Positions 45,430 to 57,530 of a stretch of DNA of 64,000 bases are shown here, piece after piece; position 1 is the stretch's first letter, and every line of letters begins with the position of its first letter. The position numbers were made by a program, and so were the translations under genes. The DNA is from Arthrinium phaeospermum (Eukaryota > Ascomycota > Sordariomycetes > Amphisphaeriales > Apiosporaceae). The stretch spans positions 3,472,001-3,536,000 of the forward strand of contig QYRS01000004.1 of the NCBI GenBank assembly GCA_006503535.1, written 5' to 3'. The notes beneath the pieces were generated by a model. That model ran no database searches. It saw nothing but the letters and a program-made list of their open reading frames with translations, and was not told where the DNA came from.

Positions 45430-47613
45430 TTACATCAAAACCTCAATCAACATCCCCTTCTTTTCCTTGGAAACCCGCACATTGGCCTGCTTAAGCGCTT
45501 CCCGAAACTCAGCAACCGTCCTGACCCTCACGCCTTTCATCCACGTCTCTGTGTTCTCTGTGGTGCTCCCCTCACCGGTGGACCCTGCAGCTGCCTCGGC
45601 CAATGCCGCATAGTTGGGCGTAGGTCGGAACGAGATGTTGAGCTCGTCGTCGGTGGCTGAGGTGTTGAGGCCGTTTGGGTATACCAGCTGGGTGGAGTTT
45701 CTTGGGGCCTTCCAGCCTGGACGAGAATATCACGTCAGTATGAAGCAAAAAAGCCCGGTTGTGAAGAGACTTACCTCCGTTGTTCAAGAGGATCGTGAGG
45801 ATGGGGATCTCGTATTTGCTAGCCACCCACAGCGCACTTGATGGCGCGGCACACATGAAGCTCCCGTCGCCGACGATCTGGCAAACCAGATTTGGCTGGT
45901 CAGTCTCTTGGTCTCGGTCTTCTTGGTCAGACAGAGCCATCTTGACCCCCAGCGCCGCGCCGTTGCTCCATCCAATGCCCGTACCGCCGCAGTTGATCCA
46001 GCTCCCCGGCCGACTGGGTTGAATCTGGTCCGAGATTACGTGGGATGCGGTAACAGCCTCCACCACGAAGGTGGTCGAATAGGGCAGCGAGGACTTCAGG
46101 AGGTGTCCCACGTTATGGGCATCTAGCACTTCTTGGTCCCCCAGCTTGGGACTGGATGCGATTTGGGCCAGACGTGCCTTGTGGGCCTCGGTCTGAGCGG
46201 CTGCGCGGGCTGCGTACTTGGGGTTCCGGTGTCCTGCGACCGAGCCGCTGTTGCTCTGGATATGGGCAACGATTTGCTTGAGCGCCGTGTAGCTGTCCGC
46301 TTTCCAAAGCCCGTCGGCAGGAAAGAAGGAGACGGGAATCGACTGATTTAAAGGATCGCAGTCAACATGGTATATCTTGGCGGTCTTGGGCGGCGGGTTT
46401 CGCGACGGGATCCAGGGCACGTCGCAGTCCAGCAGGAACACCACGTCCGCGTCTTTCGTGCAGTCGTCGGAGCTGAGTCGGAAGCCTTCCGACGACGGGT
46501 GGGAAAAGGGGAAACACATGTCGCTCCCGCCGGTATCGTGGATCCGGATCCCGGGAATTAGGTTCGCAAGCACGACGAGAAGGTCCGGAGTTCGGCGGTC
46601 GCGACCGGAATAGCCTGTGATCACCAGGGGACGTTCCGCATGCACGAGAGCCGAGGCGATGTCTCGAGTAGCCTCAGGTGGAAGCGCGCTGGGCCCGATT
46701 GGCCCCCACTGGCTTTGATTCAATGGCTCCTGCGGCGGAATCTCCTGGGCCAGAACCTCTCGTGCGGCGGTAACGTATACAGGAGCCCGCGGCGTGCTGT
46801 TCGCGAACTGCAGTGCCCGCCCCACCGTTTGCTTGATATTGAGCCCCGTACGGACCTCACCGGTATACCGACAGTACTGCCGCACAATCGCCTTCTGATC
46901 CGGCGCCTCCTGGAGCCAGTGCATGTACTCCGTCCTCGACCCTGGCAGCTCGCCGGACTCGGTGTACGGGCAGAGGCCGGCAAAGATGAAGACCGGGACG
47001 CGGCCAACGCTAGCGTTATGGATGCCCTGGCCCAGAGCCTGCGTGCCGACGTCGACGTGGACCAGGACGGCTTGGGGCCGGCCGGATACGCGGGCATAGC
47101 CGTCGGCCATGGAGATGGCGGTGATTTCCGAGGGACAGGTAATCATCCGCGGCCAGCGGTCGGGCCGTTCTCGCTTGCCTTTGATGATGGCTTCTATGAG
47201 CGAGGGGTGATCTGAGCCGACGTTGACGAAGCAGGCGGTGATACCGGCCTTACTTGGTGGGTTAGCGACCATCGATCTTTCAGGGGCAGGGGCTTGCACG
47301 AACTTCCCAAAGTGCCTCGAAAAGGGCGAAAGCTGTCGTGTATCTGCTCCATGGTCAATTAAGTCCACTTTAGGCTGATGATGAATGCTTACGGCCCCTT
47401 ATTCGCTTCGATAGTCGCAGATCTGCCACCAAGGCCGGGCGATCGTCGGGTCGTTGAGAAGGTGGCGTTGATGGTAACGGGAAGCAGCTTCGTCACAGGT
47501 CGGTTTGGTAAGCGTATGAGGGGAATCAACCTATTTGAGTTGCGGAGCGTCGAATAAGGTCTCTTCGGCGCCGAGCTGCGAAGTGCCCGAGTGAATGGGC
47601 CTGCAAAAGACAT
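45430..47613 (-). CDS. Thiamine-pyrophosphate enzyme, acetolactate synthase/decarboxylase-like, probably mitochondrial
   Basis: Three exons, 47393-47613, 45775-47315 and 45430-45716, give 682 aa. The second acceptor (TTCGAG at 47316) is inferred from frame. The first exon encodes an Arg-rich, acid-poor presequence typical of mitochondrial import. The PYR domain has TCPSEITAISMADGYAR with the cofactor-activating Glu. The PP domain has VGDGSFMCAAPSSAL...LLNNGG joined across an intron to WKAPRNST, which forms the GDG...NN diphosphate/Mg2+ motif. The family includes acetolactate synthase, benzoylformate decarboxylase and 2-hydroxyacyl-CoA lyase. It is not the housekeeping ILV2 type by sequence pattern, so substrate is open. 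It is convergent with the ERG24 gene, 206 bp apart. Confidence 0.82.
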
Positions 47614-47982
47614 GGCTGTGCTCTACTAGTAAAGCGAATGGTTGCTGCTTGCTGTGAAAGTATCGGTTAGGCTTGATCACTTCTCATCACGACGAAAGAG
47701 GACTACCGGACATGCTTATACCCCTTGAATCGAAGTTGGGCTGAGACTTGGTGTTGTTGGTGGTGTTGGCTGACAACGCCATGCAAGATACACCGCTTGT
47801 TGGAGTAAGCATGCCTGCAGGGATGAATGCCAGGCCTATGCTTGAGTTGGAACCGTGCCGTATGCAGGTAGCTAGCCCCCTAAAACACGGTTCCGATCAG
47901 TGGAGATTTTGTAATAACGAAGCCCCGCCGTTGTATACTCAGTTATGAGTCTCATGAGCTCCCGAAATGATGAAATCGGTGT
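47614..47982. other. Intergenic, no gene seen
   Basis: About 370 bp between two minus-strand genes. Confidence 0.5.
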
Positions 47983-50013
47983 TTAAAATATATCAAACAA
48001 AGTTTCCGTTGGCTTAGTCTCGAGAAATTCGCCGTACATGATCCCATCCACATACGCATCTCCGACAAACGTGTAACCACCATCTGCATGATCTATAGGC
48101 CGCAGGATGATGGGCGAGTCGAGGCCCCACTGTAGCGTCACGACGTCGCCGGGCTTGACGGCGACATGGCCAAGCCCGAACATGTCTTTTGCCGTCTTGA
48201 AAAGGGTCCTCCCGTAGGCAACAGAACCTATCGTCTCAGGCCAATACTCCATCGCGAACGCGAGCTCCTCCTCCAGGGTGTTCATGTGCTCTGGAGGTAC
48301 GCAAAAGTTGTAAAGCTCCTGGCGAATGACCTTGGATTCCGCGGGGGTAAGGCTATCGACATCGATGCACTCTTGACGCATGACTTTTTGGACAAGTCGC
48401 AGAAAGTCGTCGCTGGGAGGAGTCGACTCGTGTTTGTTGAGTCGGTTCACGCCGTCGCGCGTGTCCATCATCACGGTGCGCCAGACGTAGTCCTCGGCCG
48501 GTCCTGAAACGGGGCCTAGCCCAGCAAAGTGAAGGACTGATTTAATCCAATGCTGTGGGTCCAGAATGGAAAATGACCTCCATTTGTTGGGCTGCTCCCA
48601 TTGCGGTGGTGGCATAACCTCCGTGATTACGTCAACATAGCAGCCGGGTCGCCGTAGACAGAACGCGCTCATGTCGTCGTTGGTTACGGGAGTTGGAAGC
48701 CTACCAGCGGTGGCAGAGAAGGGTCCGTGATGGTTGATAGGGTAGACAGTAACCCCGATTTCCCCAATAGACATCCAGTCAGGAACCCAAGAAGGCAGAC
48801 CGTCGGATCTTTCTCCACCCTCCCTGGGCACGCAAAGGTCCAAGCGAAAGGGTCGGGAATGAAGGTCACCGTCCCGGATAAGGGCCTTGGTGGCGGCAGT
48901 GTGAACCTCTTCGGAACATTTGCTATAGTCGGCCTCCAGTCCGAGCTCCTTGCCATCCGAAATGACTCCGAGTAGCGCATAGAAGATATCTCGAGGATCC
49001 GACGCAGAATAGAAAGGTCGCTCTGGAGCAACACGAAGTTTGCAAACGAGATCGGCCAGTCGTATCGGCTCTCCAGTGAGGTGTCGACGGCGTGCCTCCA
49101 AAGACATCGTATCATAGAAGTTATCGGGAAGACCCCAAGCAGAAACAGCATACTCGGCGGGCAAACGGGGCCGGCACTTCATGCCATGTATCACAGCCAT
49201 CAGTGTGCCCTCGAAGTCATCCAGCGACATGCTCCGCTCGCCGCAGATGATGATAGCGCGTCTTGCCAGTGCCACCTCCTGAGTGATCCAGATGCGGTGC
49301 CAATAGTCTTTTCGAATAATTTCCAGAATACCAGCACATACATCTTCATCCGGAGGTGCTGACCGATATAGACCGCTCTCATGCAACAAGTCGTACATGA
49401 AGCGAAAAAGTTCAGAGTCCCCTTCGTAGTCTCCATCGATGTCCTGGGACGGGGAAGGAGGCCGAGCGGCAAAATATTCGCGTATATCGTGATCGCTGTA
49501 TGGTAGATCAAGCGCCCCAGATGCCACCGCTCGAGGTCCAAGCCGGGAGATGAAATCGATGGCGCGGTCGGTTTCGGCGGACCCCGAGCCTACCATCATG
49601 TAGACGAGGTCTGCCTGGCTGTAGATGGCACCCATCTGAGAGACCTGCCAGCTCTTCTCGAAATCGTCGGCTTGGTTGATGCATATAGCGTCAATCCAGA
49701 GACAAGGGACCATGTCATGGCCGACGGAGCGGAGCAGCCTGCCCAGCCCAGCATGCAGGTTCCGGGTGATAAAGAACGGGGCTCCGTTGATCTCGACCTC
49801 CACCATCTCCTGACTCGTGTCACGGCCCCATACGTACGATAGTGCGGCGTACTGGATGGGTTCGTCGGACAGGGACTCGTGCCTTAGCTCGAGCACAAGC
49901 TTTGAGGTGACATTGTCACCCGTAGGGCTGGAAATTCGCAATAGCCGAACTTCTTTGTTTTCGCGATCGAGTGGCTGATATTTGTACATATTAAGATGAC
50001 CGGAAGCTTGCAT
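47983..50013 (-). CDS. HET-domain protein (heterokaryon incompatibility)
   Basis: 676 aa, single exon; the next in-frame ATG, at 49989, is an equally good start. The HET domain spans about residues 45-220, with its three motifs in order: YAALSYVWG, LWIDAICINQADDFEKSWQVSQM, and IYSQADLVYMMVGSG. It continues with WHRIWITQEVALARRAIIICGE. The long C-terminal part (about 300-676) holds FYALLGV and LPSWVPDW, typical of this family, and a C-terminal AYGRTLFKTAKDMFGLG...GDVV. HET domains have a TIR-like fold and drive cell death after non-self recognition in fungi. Many HET genes have no proven incompatibility role. Confidence 0.9.
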   Translation of the reverse strand: MQASGHLNMYKYQPLDRENKEVRLLRISSPTGDNVTSKLVLELRHESLSDEPIQYAALSYVWGRDTSQEMVEVEINGAPFFITRNLHAGLGRLLRSVGHDMVPCLWIDAICINQADDFEKSWQVSQMGAIYSQADLVYMMVGSGSAETDRAIDFISRLGPRAVASGALDLPYSDHDIREYFAARPPSPSQDIDGDYEGDSELFRFMYDLLHESGLYRSAPPDEDVCAGILEIIRKDYWHRIWITQEVALARRAIIICGERSMSLDDFEGTLMAVIHGMKCRPRLPAEYAVSAWGLPDNFYDTMSLEARRRHLTGEPIRLADLVCKLRVAPERPFYSASDPRDIFYALLGVISDGKELGLEADYSKCSEEVHTAATKALIRDGDLHSRPFRLDLCVPREGGERSDGLPSWVPDWMSIGEIGVTVYPINHHGPFSATAGRLPTPVTNDDMSAFCLRRPGCYVDVITEVMPPPQWEQPNKWRSFSILDPQHWIKSVLHFAGLGPVSGPAEDYVWRTVMMDTRDGVNRLNKHESTPPSDDFLRLVQKVMRQECIDVDSLTPAESKVIRQELYNFCVPPEHMNTLEEELAFAMEYWPETIGSVAYGRTLFKTAKDMFGLGHVAVKPGDVVTLQWGLDSPIILRPIDHADGGYTFVGDAYVDGIMYGEFLETKPTETLFDIF

Positions 50014-50732
50014 AAAGGTAGGCAGGCTGCGGGTGAGTCTGGGTTACACAGGTCTAATTACTGGCACGCCCGATATTCCGGGCTCTGCTTACCCGCCGCT
50101 CCATAGTCCAAGGCGGATAACATTGGCAGAAACAATTACGGGTGTGGCGTCTAAAGATGACTGATAACATCTCCGAATTATCCCCAATCGTTATAAGTTT
50201 GGGGCATACAGGAAAATATCAGTATCGTGCCGCAGTCATCACTCACCGATTTTCCCTCTCTCCTTGCCAAGCTGCTGACGTGAGTGCCTGGCAAGGCCCC
50301 TGGCCATGGACGGCCTCGGGATTGGGCGGTGCGATCAAACATCTCCACACACACATGGCCGCCTGATTGGGCTGTCTGGTGTGTGACGGCTGCAGTGCAG
50401 CAGGCCACCCAAGCGAGCTCCCAAAACACCGTACGAGCCGAGGTGAGGGGTTCCAATGTTGGAGTTGAGCCTCAATTTTCGGGGAGTTCTGCACCGCCCA
50501 ACTCGCCCACCCTGTGTCTCTCCATGGGGGCAGCTGCTTTGGTGCAGGGAGGCCTCTGCCCCTCACTGGTATGTAGGTAGCGGCGCCTAGACATGCAAGC
50601 AATAGGCGGGATCGTAGCTACCCTGCAGACCTAAAATATCCAAGAAACCACCCAACCCGCCACATCACTTGGAAACGGGACTGAACTTTAAACCATTCCA
50701 ATACGACTAGTGGCCCAAGGGAAATAATACTC
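50014..50732. other. Intergenic, no gene seen
   Basis: Upstream region of the HET gene; no convincing frame on either strand. Confidence 0.45.
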
Positions 50733-51044
50733 ATGGCCAAAACCCAGCATTGCTCGATCCAGAACTACAAGTACCGGGTAGATACGGTACAGCAGCTTTT
50801 GCGCGACCATTATCAGGATAACGGGATTACGGTTGAGGTAAGCCATTGAGGTGGTTATTATGATGGTAGCAGGGCAACAGTTTATAGGATAGCTGGGTTC
50901 TTGATACTGATATCATCTCTTACTTACTCAATATAGGTTTCGGGAAAGTACCTGGTGTTCTACCTGGAGCCAGAGCAGCAATATACCAGCGCAAGTCTGC
51001 CCTTTTTGATGGGTGCAGGCAGCCTGAGCTCACAGCCATTCTAG
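50733..51044 (+). CDS. Small two-exon gene, 70 aa
   Basis: Exon 1 (50733-50837) starts MAKTQHCSIQNYKYRVD and ends at GAG|GTAAGC. Exon 2 (50937-51044) begins after ATATAG and reads VSGKYLVFYLEPEQQ to a TAG. The intron is 99 nt with a CTTACTTACTCA region before the acceptor. Both exons are phase 0 and the joined product is compact: a helix (TVQQLLRDHYQDNG) then a strand (ITVEVSGKYLVFYLE). It has no signal peptide and no known domain. Neither exon alone is long enough to be noticed as an open frame. Confidence 0.45.
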
Positions 51045-51651
51045 GACGTCGAGAAGAAGATCATAGCTACCCGAAACCGCCGCGGGTAAGATGATGCGCG
51101 CGTTCCCTCAGGGCCAATACACTAGGTATGCCTTGGAGGCGGTTTGAGGGCTGAAAGATGCGCCGTGGTAGATCCGGCCTGTGCAAGGCACATTTTCCAG
51201 CCGTGATCTTAACGAAGGGTTCTTAGTGGTCCTTCTGGGCTGGCTGTGTTGTGGCTATGTTCCCGCGCGCGCGACGGATCGGGCGTAAGGGCTGACGGAG
51301 GGGCAGTGTATGACATGCGGTCGGGTTGCTAGACCATTTTTCGCAGTTGAATTCACAATTCGTATGCTATCCAAGACTGGTTTCAGATCGGGCGCCGTGA
51401 TCAATTTACACTTGCAATTTTGTAACTGCTGAGTCAATCACACTGCCGCAACAGAGGAGCTGACGGTAGGCGTCTTGCACGCGGCTGGTCGCACCACCCC
51501 TCCTTTGCCCCCACGGGCGTAATCTGTTCTCCACCTTGTAGGCTAACCCTTTCGCCCACGGAACTCGTTGCGAGGGTTAAGTATCCAAGGAGGTCAGTCC
51601 AAGTGTAGGGTGATGCGATTGAATTGCCGCAAGGGACAGGCAGATGCAAAA
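51045..51651. other. Intergenic, no gene seen
   Basis: About 600 bp before the CorA-like gene; no coding signal. Confidence 0.45.
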
Positions 51652-53704
51652 ATGGATTCACACAACGACCAACTCTTTTTGGAAAGTTGTTCCCGATATG
51701 TCGAGTATCCGAAGAACCTCTTATCGAGGGTGTCCTCCAAGAGCAAAATCGAAGAATGGCACGCCAAACTGAACGACCCAGAAACTAGAGATGGGATCTT
51801 CGACGGAAAAGAAGAGCCTTGCTTGAGGTTCCTGGACCGCAAAAATGGAGACGACAGTACGTATATCTGACACGTGCGTCGGAATCCGCTAATTATCCCA
51901 GATATGTGTGTCGAGAACGCCACAACTCTGGACGAAGTGAAAAGGCAGCTGCATCGTACTCAGGAGCCAGATATCGTAGATGATCCAAGGTTCCGATACG
52001 TGTGAGTATCCTGAAGCACAATGATTGGACATAGCACTAAAGACGGCTCAGTTCGATCGAGGGATGGTCGTCTCGTAACGCACTGGACTGCTCGTTCGAC
52101 ATGTTCGCCTACCTCTGTTCCTACCATCAGGTACCAGAAACGGTACTTGAATACGTCTTCGCATTCGGCGTAACTGATGAGCCCAAGGATGTATGTCTGA
52201 CGGGGTTTCAGGCCGAGGATACTCTCTCATTGCTTGACCGGCAGAAGATAGATGTGCCCTCTGCTAACAGGTCCGCCAACGCTATCAGACTATCATATCT
52301 TTTGCGCGTCGTTGAGCCATCGAGCTCTAGCCCTTCCACGAGCTGGAATATCCGGCAGCTTGCCGTGTACCATTCTTTCAATGTCACGAATGGACGTGCG
52401 TTCTGGATGACCATCAAATCAAATCAACATACCCGAGAGAACATCCATAAAGAATATGTCGATGACACAGGGGCAAGTCTACCTCGAGATACGCCGGCTG
52501 GGTTCGCCAGTACTCTCACCATGCACCTACAACTACTTGAGGCTAGTTGCGAGAACTGGCGCTGGCACTTGGACGAAGTCGAGAAGTCGCTACGAAGTAT
52601 CATCAACAAAGCAAAGACAGCCAAGTTGGACACCGAACCGCATTTCGACACCATGCCAGAGGATATCAAGGAGAAGGTTCTGCATGTCAACAGCTTCAAG
52701 CCGGTCGGGCAACGCGAGTCCTTTTACCAGAAGACGAGAAGAAGCTTCTCAAATCGATGGAACGAGAAGAAGGACGAGAGCAACGAAAAGAAACCGACGT
52801 TCAGCTTCTTCAGCAAGCCCAGGGCGATAGAAGCGAAGCAAGCCGACGCCAGCGAACAAGAGCGGCTCAAGAAGTACCTCGTGCTGGATCTATTCTCCTT
52901 TAGCGATGTCCAGAAGCTGCAAGGATTAGCGGAGACGATCCAAGAGGGCCTGCTTGCGCTCGAGATGAACGCGAGCGTCCTCAAGGACATCAAAGAGTAC
53001 TACCAGCACCTGTCGGGCTTTGAAGCCATGCCGATGGAGATCCGGCGATCGGCAGCGGCCGAGTTTGCCTGCTTCGTTCGGAAAGTCGAGAGGTTGGAAG
53101 CAGATCTGGCCCGCAAGCAGAAGCAATGGAGGGCCATGGAGAAGCTGGCTCAAGATGGAAAGACTCTCGTATGTACTCGCGCAGCACATCTGACTTTTAA
53201 TTGATCAACGACTAACTTTGGCTGCGCACCCAGTATGATGGAATCCTGCAGTACCGCAATCTCCAAGTCAGCAGAATCTATGCGGAAAGCGCGCACTCCT
53301 CGTCGCGCAAGATGGAAAAGATTGCGGCCAAGACGGAGGAGGAGACGGCATCGATGCACATCATCACCATGGTGACTCTGGTGTTCTTGCCCGGGACCTT
53401 CTTCACCGTAAGGCTTCTGGCGCCACTTGCCAAAAGGCTTATGACGGGTCATCTAACAACTTCTGTGGCGCAGAGCTTCCTCCAGAGCGGCATCTTCCAG
53501 TGGAATGAACCGGTGGGCGAGAACGAGGCGACCTGGGAGTTCAAAAAGGATGCGTTTGGGCTCTTCGCCGCCATCACGTTTATCTCAATGTTCATCACGT
53601 TTGTCGTGTGGTTCTTCATGTTCCGGTACGCCAAGGGGCGATCGCGGCGTCGGCTGTACGATGTGGAAACGGGGCAGGCAGAGGGCGTCAGTCCGGAAAA
53701 ATAG
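51652..53704 (+). CDS. CorA-like Mg2+ transporter-type membrane protein
   Basis: Five exons: 51652-51856, 51902-52001, 52052-53168, 53234-53407 and 53474-53704. Frames match across all GT-AG introns; total 608 aa. A large cytosolic N-terminal region is followed by helical stretches rich in Lys/Glu (about 285-460). Two C-terminal membrane helices follow: MHIITMVTLVFLPGTFFT and, after a short loop SFLQSGIFQW, FGLFAAITFISMFITFVVWFF. This is the CorA topology, but the canonical GMN at the end of the first helix is absent. The helix-end PGTF...F pattern is usual for fungal CorA-like proteins found beside STAND genes. Transport of Mg2+ is therefore not assured. An ATG at 51613 is an alternative start. 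Confidence 0.75.
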
Positions 53705-54648
53705 CGCGAATGTTTCGTCTTTTCCTTACGACTTTATGAATACTAGAAATCCTTGTCTTTGATGTGTTGCTTGACGTTCGTCCCATGTTGGATTGCCATC
53801 GTTGAAATAGAGTTGATTAGCGTTTTACGAGACATCAGATCAGATCAGGGCGATCGTGTCTGAGCAAAAACGCCCGGCGCAAGCCCTACGAGAGGGGTGA
53901 CTTAGGCGGGCAGTTAGTGGGACACCCCCAGCATTCATGGAACAAGCGTTGAGCCCGTAGTATCGCTGCGATTTAGCTTCGTCTTGGCAATTGGCCCATC
54001 GCAGGCTTCGGAATTTATGGAGCTCTAGTTAAGTACATGAGAATGATCGGATCAGGATCGAACGAAACATCAAATTGATTGATCTCACTCTGGTTCGCGA
54101 ACCAGTTCATGACTGACTCAGCCCCAGCTCGTCACATAAGGCGCATAGGCAGCAGGCAGTGCCTTCTAACCTCTCTGCACCCTAAATCTTAGTGGTTTTC
54201 ACAGGTGCTGGGTGCGGGGCAGTCCTTGCTGATTAGCTGACAGAGCAGCCAGCACCGTACCAGCAGGACGGGCGCGAATAGCACATTGCAAGTGGCTGCA
54301 CAATGTCGACAATATTAGAGCGGCTGAGCAAGAGCTAGTCTTCATGTCAGCATTGGAGTGCTTGTGTCCGAATGCAGGTCAGACCGGCAGTAGTAGCGTG
54401 CTGTGGGTGTTGGAGGAAGCGCCAGACGTATTTAATAATCCTCCTCGTCTGACGTGACATTACATCCAATACTTCAATCCATCAATCCCTCCGGTCACAT
54501 TAATAGGTTCGCCCCAATTGCGAAACCCAGCTCCGAAGAATCATTATTGACCTACCAATTTTCTTGAAGAACTCAGTTGCTGGCCGCCCCCGAATATTGC
54601 GCCGTTGAAGCTGTGGCGCGTCAAACCAACAGCTTGCATTCATTGGAG
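53705..54648. other. Intergenic, no supported gene
   Basis: About 940 bp between co-oriented genes. No coding signal found. Confidence 0.45.
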
Positions 54649-57530
54649 ATGACGTTCGCCAGGATGCTCGAGGATCCCCCCTCCAAATGGTTTGCCGGGG
54701 CTTCTTCCCCCACATCCCTCACGTCGTTTTCCTCGGTGACGGCGCACCAAATGAATTGGAACGGCGAGTTCTCGGAATTCATCAAGAACAAAACCGTCGA
54801 TGGGGTCAACATTGAAGGCAAAAAGTCCCCGTATATCCCTTTTCACCATCTGGACACATACTGGGCGGAAGATGATTTGATGCAAGAGTCACTCAAACAT
54901 GTCGGACCCAACCCCACCAACCCGATCACGATTCGCGATGCCTACGTTCGCATCTGGTCGACTCTGGTATCCATTGGAAGGCCCCAATTCATTGATTGGT
55001 TTATCAAGAACGACTACACAGACGAGCGTCTTCCAGACAAACTCATTCGTATAACGGATGATTACCTTGTCAACGAAATGCTAGGCGACTTCGATCAGGC
55101 ACGATGGAAATTCATGCCGCTACTGTTCCACAAAGGCAACAAGATGCAGGGCAAATCACTGGATGATCGACATGTACTCCCAATCACGTTTGAAGATCGT
55201 CTTACACCCCCTGATGATGGTGGCAAGACAATCATTTGGAAAGTCCGTATCCACGATCATGGTAGTGATTTCGAAGAGGTACATCAGCACCCACCACCCC
55301 TTGAGGATAGCACACGAAAGCTGACCAAAACGACCTTCAGAGAACGGTCGTATTCAAGATTTACGAACAGCATCCTCGGTATCTTGCAGCATTCAAGCGT
55401 GAGTGGAAGTTGCTCGCGAACTTGCAAAGTGAGGCCTCTGAAGTGATTGTCAACTACCTTGGGTCATTCAAACAAAACAGGAAGAGCGTCATCATCCTAG
55501 AGTTCGCTCCAGGTGGGAACCTAGCCGCTTTTCTGAGAGATGCGAGAACCCCCGCAACTCAGGGAGAGTTTTACAGTCTCTGGACCAGTCTAGCCAGTCT
55601 TTTGATTGCGATATACTACCTCAACAATCTACCGAACGGAGCTGGGTGGTGAGCGATCTCAACCTGTCGCCACAATCTATGTGTCGCTTACATGAATATT
55701 AGTGCGCATCGCGATATCAAATTTGAGAACATTTTGGTGTTTCCAGGCTCTACTGGCTCACCATACGATTTTACCTTGAAGTTGACGGATTTCGATACGA
55801 TCAGTGATGTCCAGGAGGTATCATCCAGGAATGGTAGTCGGCAATTTGACGACGGCGGTAGAGTCTACTGTGAGTTTGTTCCAGTCTTGTTCAATGTTCA
55901 CCTGCTTACAACCATACAGGTGCCCCAGAGGCTTCAAGACTTCACGAAAGGGAACAGTACATCTTAGAGCATATTCCCTTGAATTCCGATGTCTGGGCGA
56001 TTGGCGCCCTTTTCAGCGACATCATTGTATGGCTTGCCGAAGGATTTGCCGGGATTGATCGCTACGAAGAAGCGAGAAAAGTCGAAACTAGCGGGATCTC
56101 AGGCATACCGGGGAGTGGCTATGAGAACTGTTTCCACAATGGACTGGAACGCTTGAAATGTGTGGACGAAGCCCATGAGAGAGCGTTGGGGCTCCTTGCC
56201 AAGATCGACGACATTACCCCACGTATGAAGGAGTTGACCGAAAGCTTCATGCTGGTCCCTAGTACCGAACGACCTGAGCCCAAGACCTTGCATCGCTATT
56301 TCACTCTCGACATTCAACGGCAACTACGCCAGGCCGCCGCGCAGGATGGGCTGCGGCCTGCTATTTCACGTCTCCGAGCTGCCTCTTCTGACCCGCCGCG
56401 AGTCACGTCCAACTTACCGCGGCTTCAGACAACGAACCTGGATTTTGAACAAGATAGGCCACAGACAGCAGGAGCGGCAACCAATGGAAGCACGGCTATC
56501 CCTGGAAACATGCTGACCGTCTCTTCAGCGGCTCATAACTCGAACAATCCCTCGCCAGTGACGACTGGGACCAGGAAAAGTGAAGACAGCATCTACCGGC
56601 TTCCCGAAATCACAGTGGAGGATGCAAACGCCTGGCTGGCGAGCAAAACGAGGTACCCTATCAAAGGCATGGAGGAGGTGCTCCAGGATATCAAGGACCG
56701 TGATCAGCTTTTCGTGATTGATGACTCCAAGTCGATGGCGCAGTACAAAGCCCATTTGTACCCCACTATGAAGGCACTATTGGCATTCGCATGCCAGATC
56801 GACCCGGACCGTGTCGAAATAGTCTTCACTTCGGACCCGAAGAAGGTCATCAGGGACAGACTATTCCGCGGAGGACCAGAATATCTCGCCCGAAAGGTTT
56901 TGGATCATTTCGATAATGGGACATCGGGAAGCAGGCTTACCAACATGGAGTCCAAACTGGGCGACATACTACTTCAACTTGTTCCTATCGATGGCATGAA
57001 GAAGACTAGCGTCTACGTCATGACCGACGCCGTCTGGCAACCATCCTCAGACCCAGGAGGTGGTGTCGAGAACACCCTGATGAACCTCATAGGGCGCTTG
57101 AAGCACAACAGGAAAGATCGAGATTTCGTTACTTTACAGTTCATTCGTTTCGGTGATGATCCTGAGGGGTTCAAACGGTTGAGGTACCTGGACGATGAGC
57201 TCGCTAATGAGCGAGGGATAGATGGCTTGTATGTCCATACTGAGCCCCTTTTTCTTCCACCTGTTTATTCTTCTGCCCCTTGCTTCTTTTCTTCCGAGGA
57301 GCAACTACCTTTTGATGCTCGCGCTAATACTTTCTCGTTGTAGCGATATCGTCGATTACCGCGAGCACAACGACAATGTGCCGCACATGTTGATGGGCGC
57401 ATACAGCCGCCACTATGACAGACAGGATGGCCATGTTGGGCCGAAACATAAAGGCTTGACTACACCTCAAGAGATACCGAATCTTGGACGGCGGATATCT
57501 CAGCGTTTTGAGAGGGCAATGTGGAGTTAG
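54649..57530 (+). CDS. Protein kinase-like plus von Willebrand A-like fusion protein
   Basis: Five exons, 54649-55278, 55341-55648, 55703-55869, 55920-57228 and 57344-57530, give 866 aa. A unique N-terminal region of about 190 aa (DAYVRIWSTLVSIGRP, DDRHVLPITFEDRL) is followed by the kinase. The kinase has the VVFK lysine, LEFAPGGNL, the catalytic loop AHRDIKFENIL, TDFD in place of DFG, CAPEASRL as APE, and SDVWAIGALFSD. After a low-complexity linker (about 480-560) comes LFVIDDSKSMAQYK, a DxSxS MIDAS-like motif of a vWA fold, then TSVYVMTDAVW. The kinase retains HRD and APE, so it may be active. This fusion is found in fungi, sometimes beside STAND genes; its role is unknown. Confidence 0.8.
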
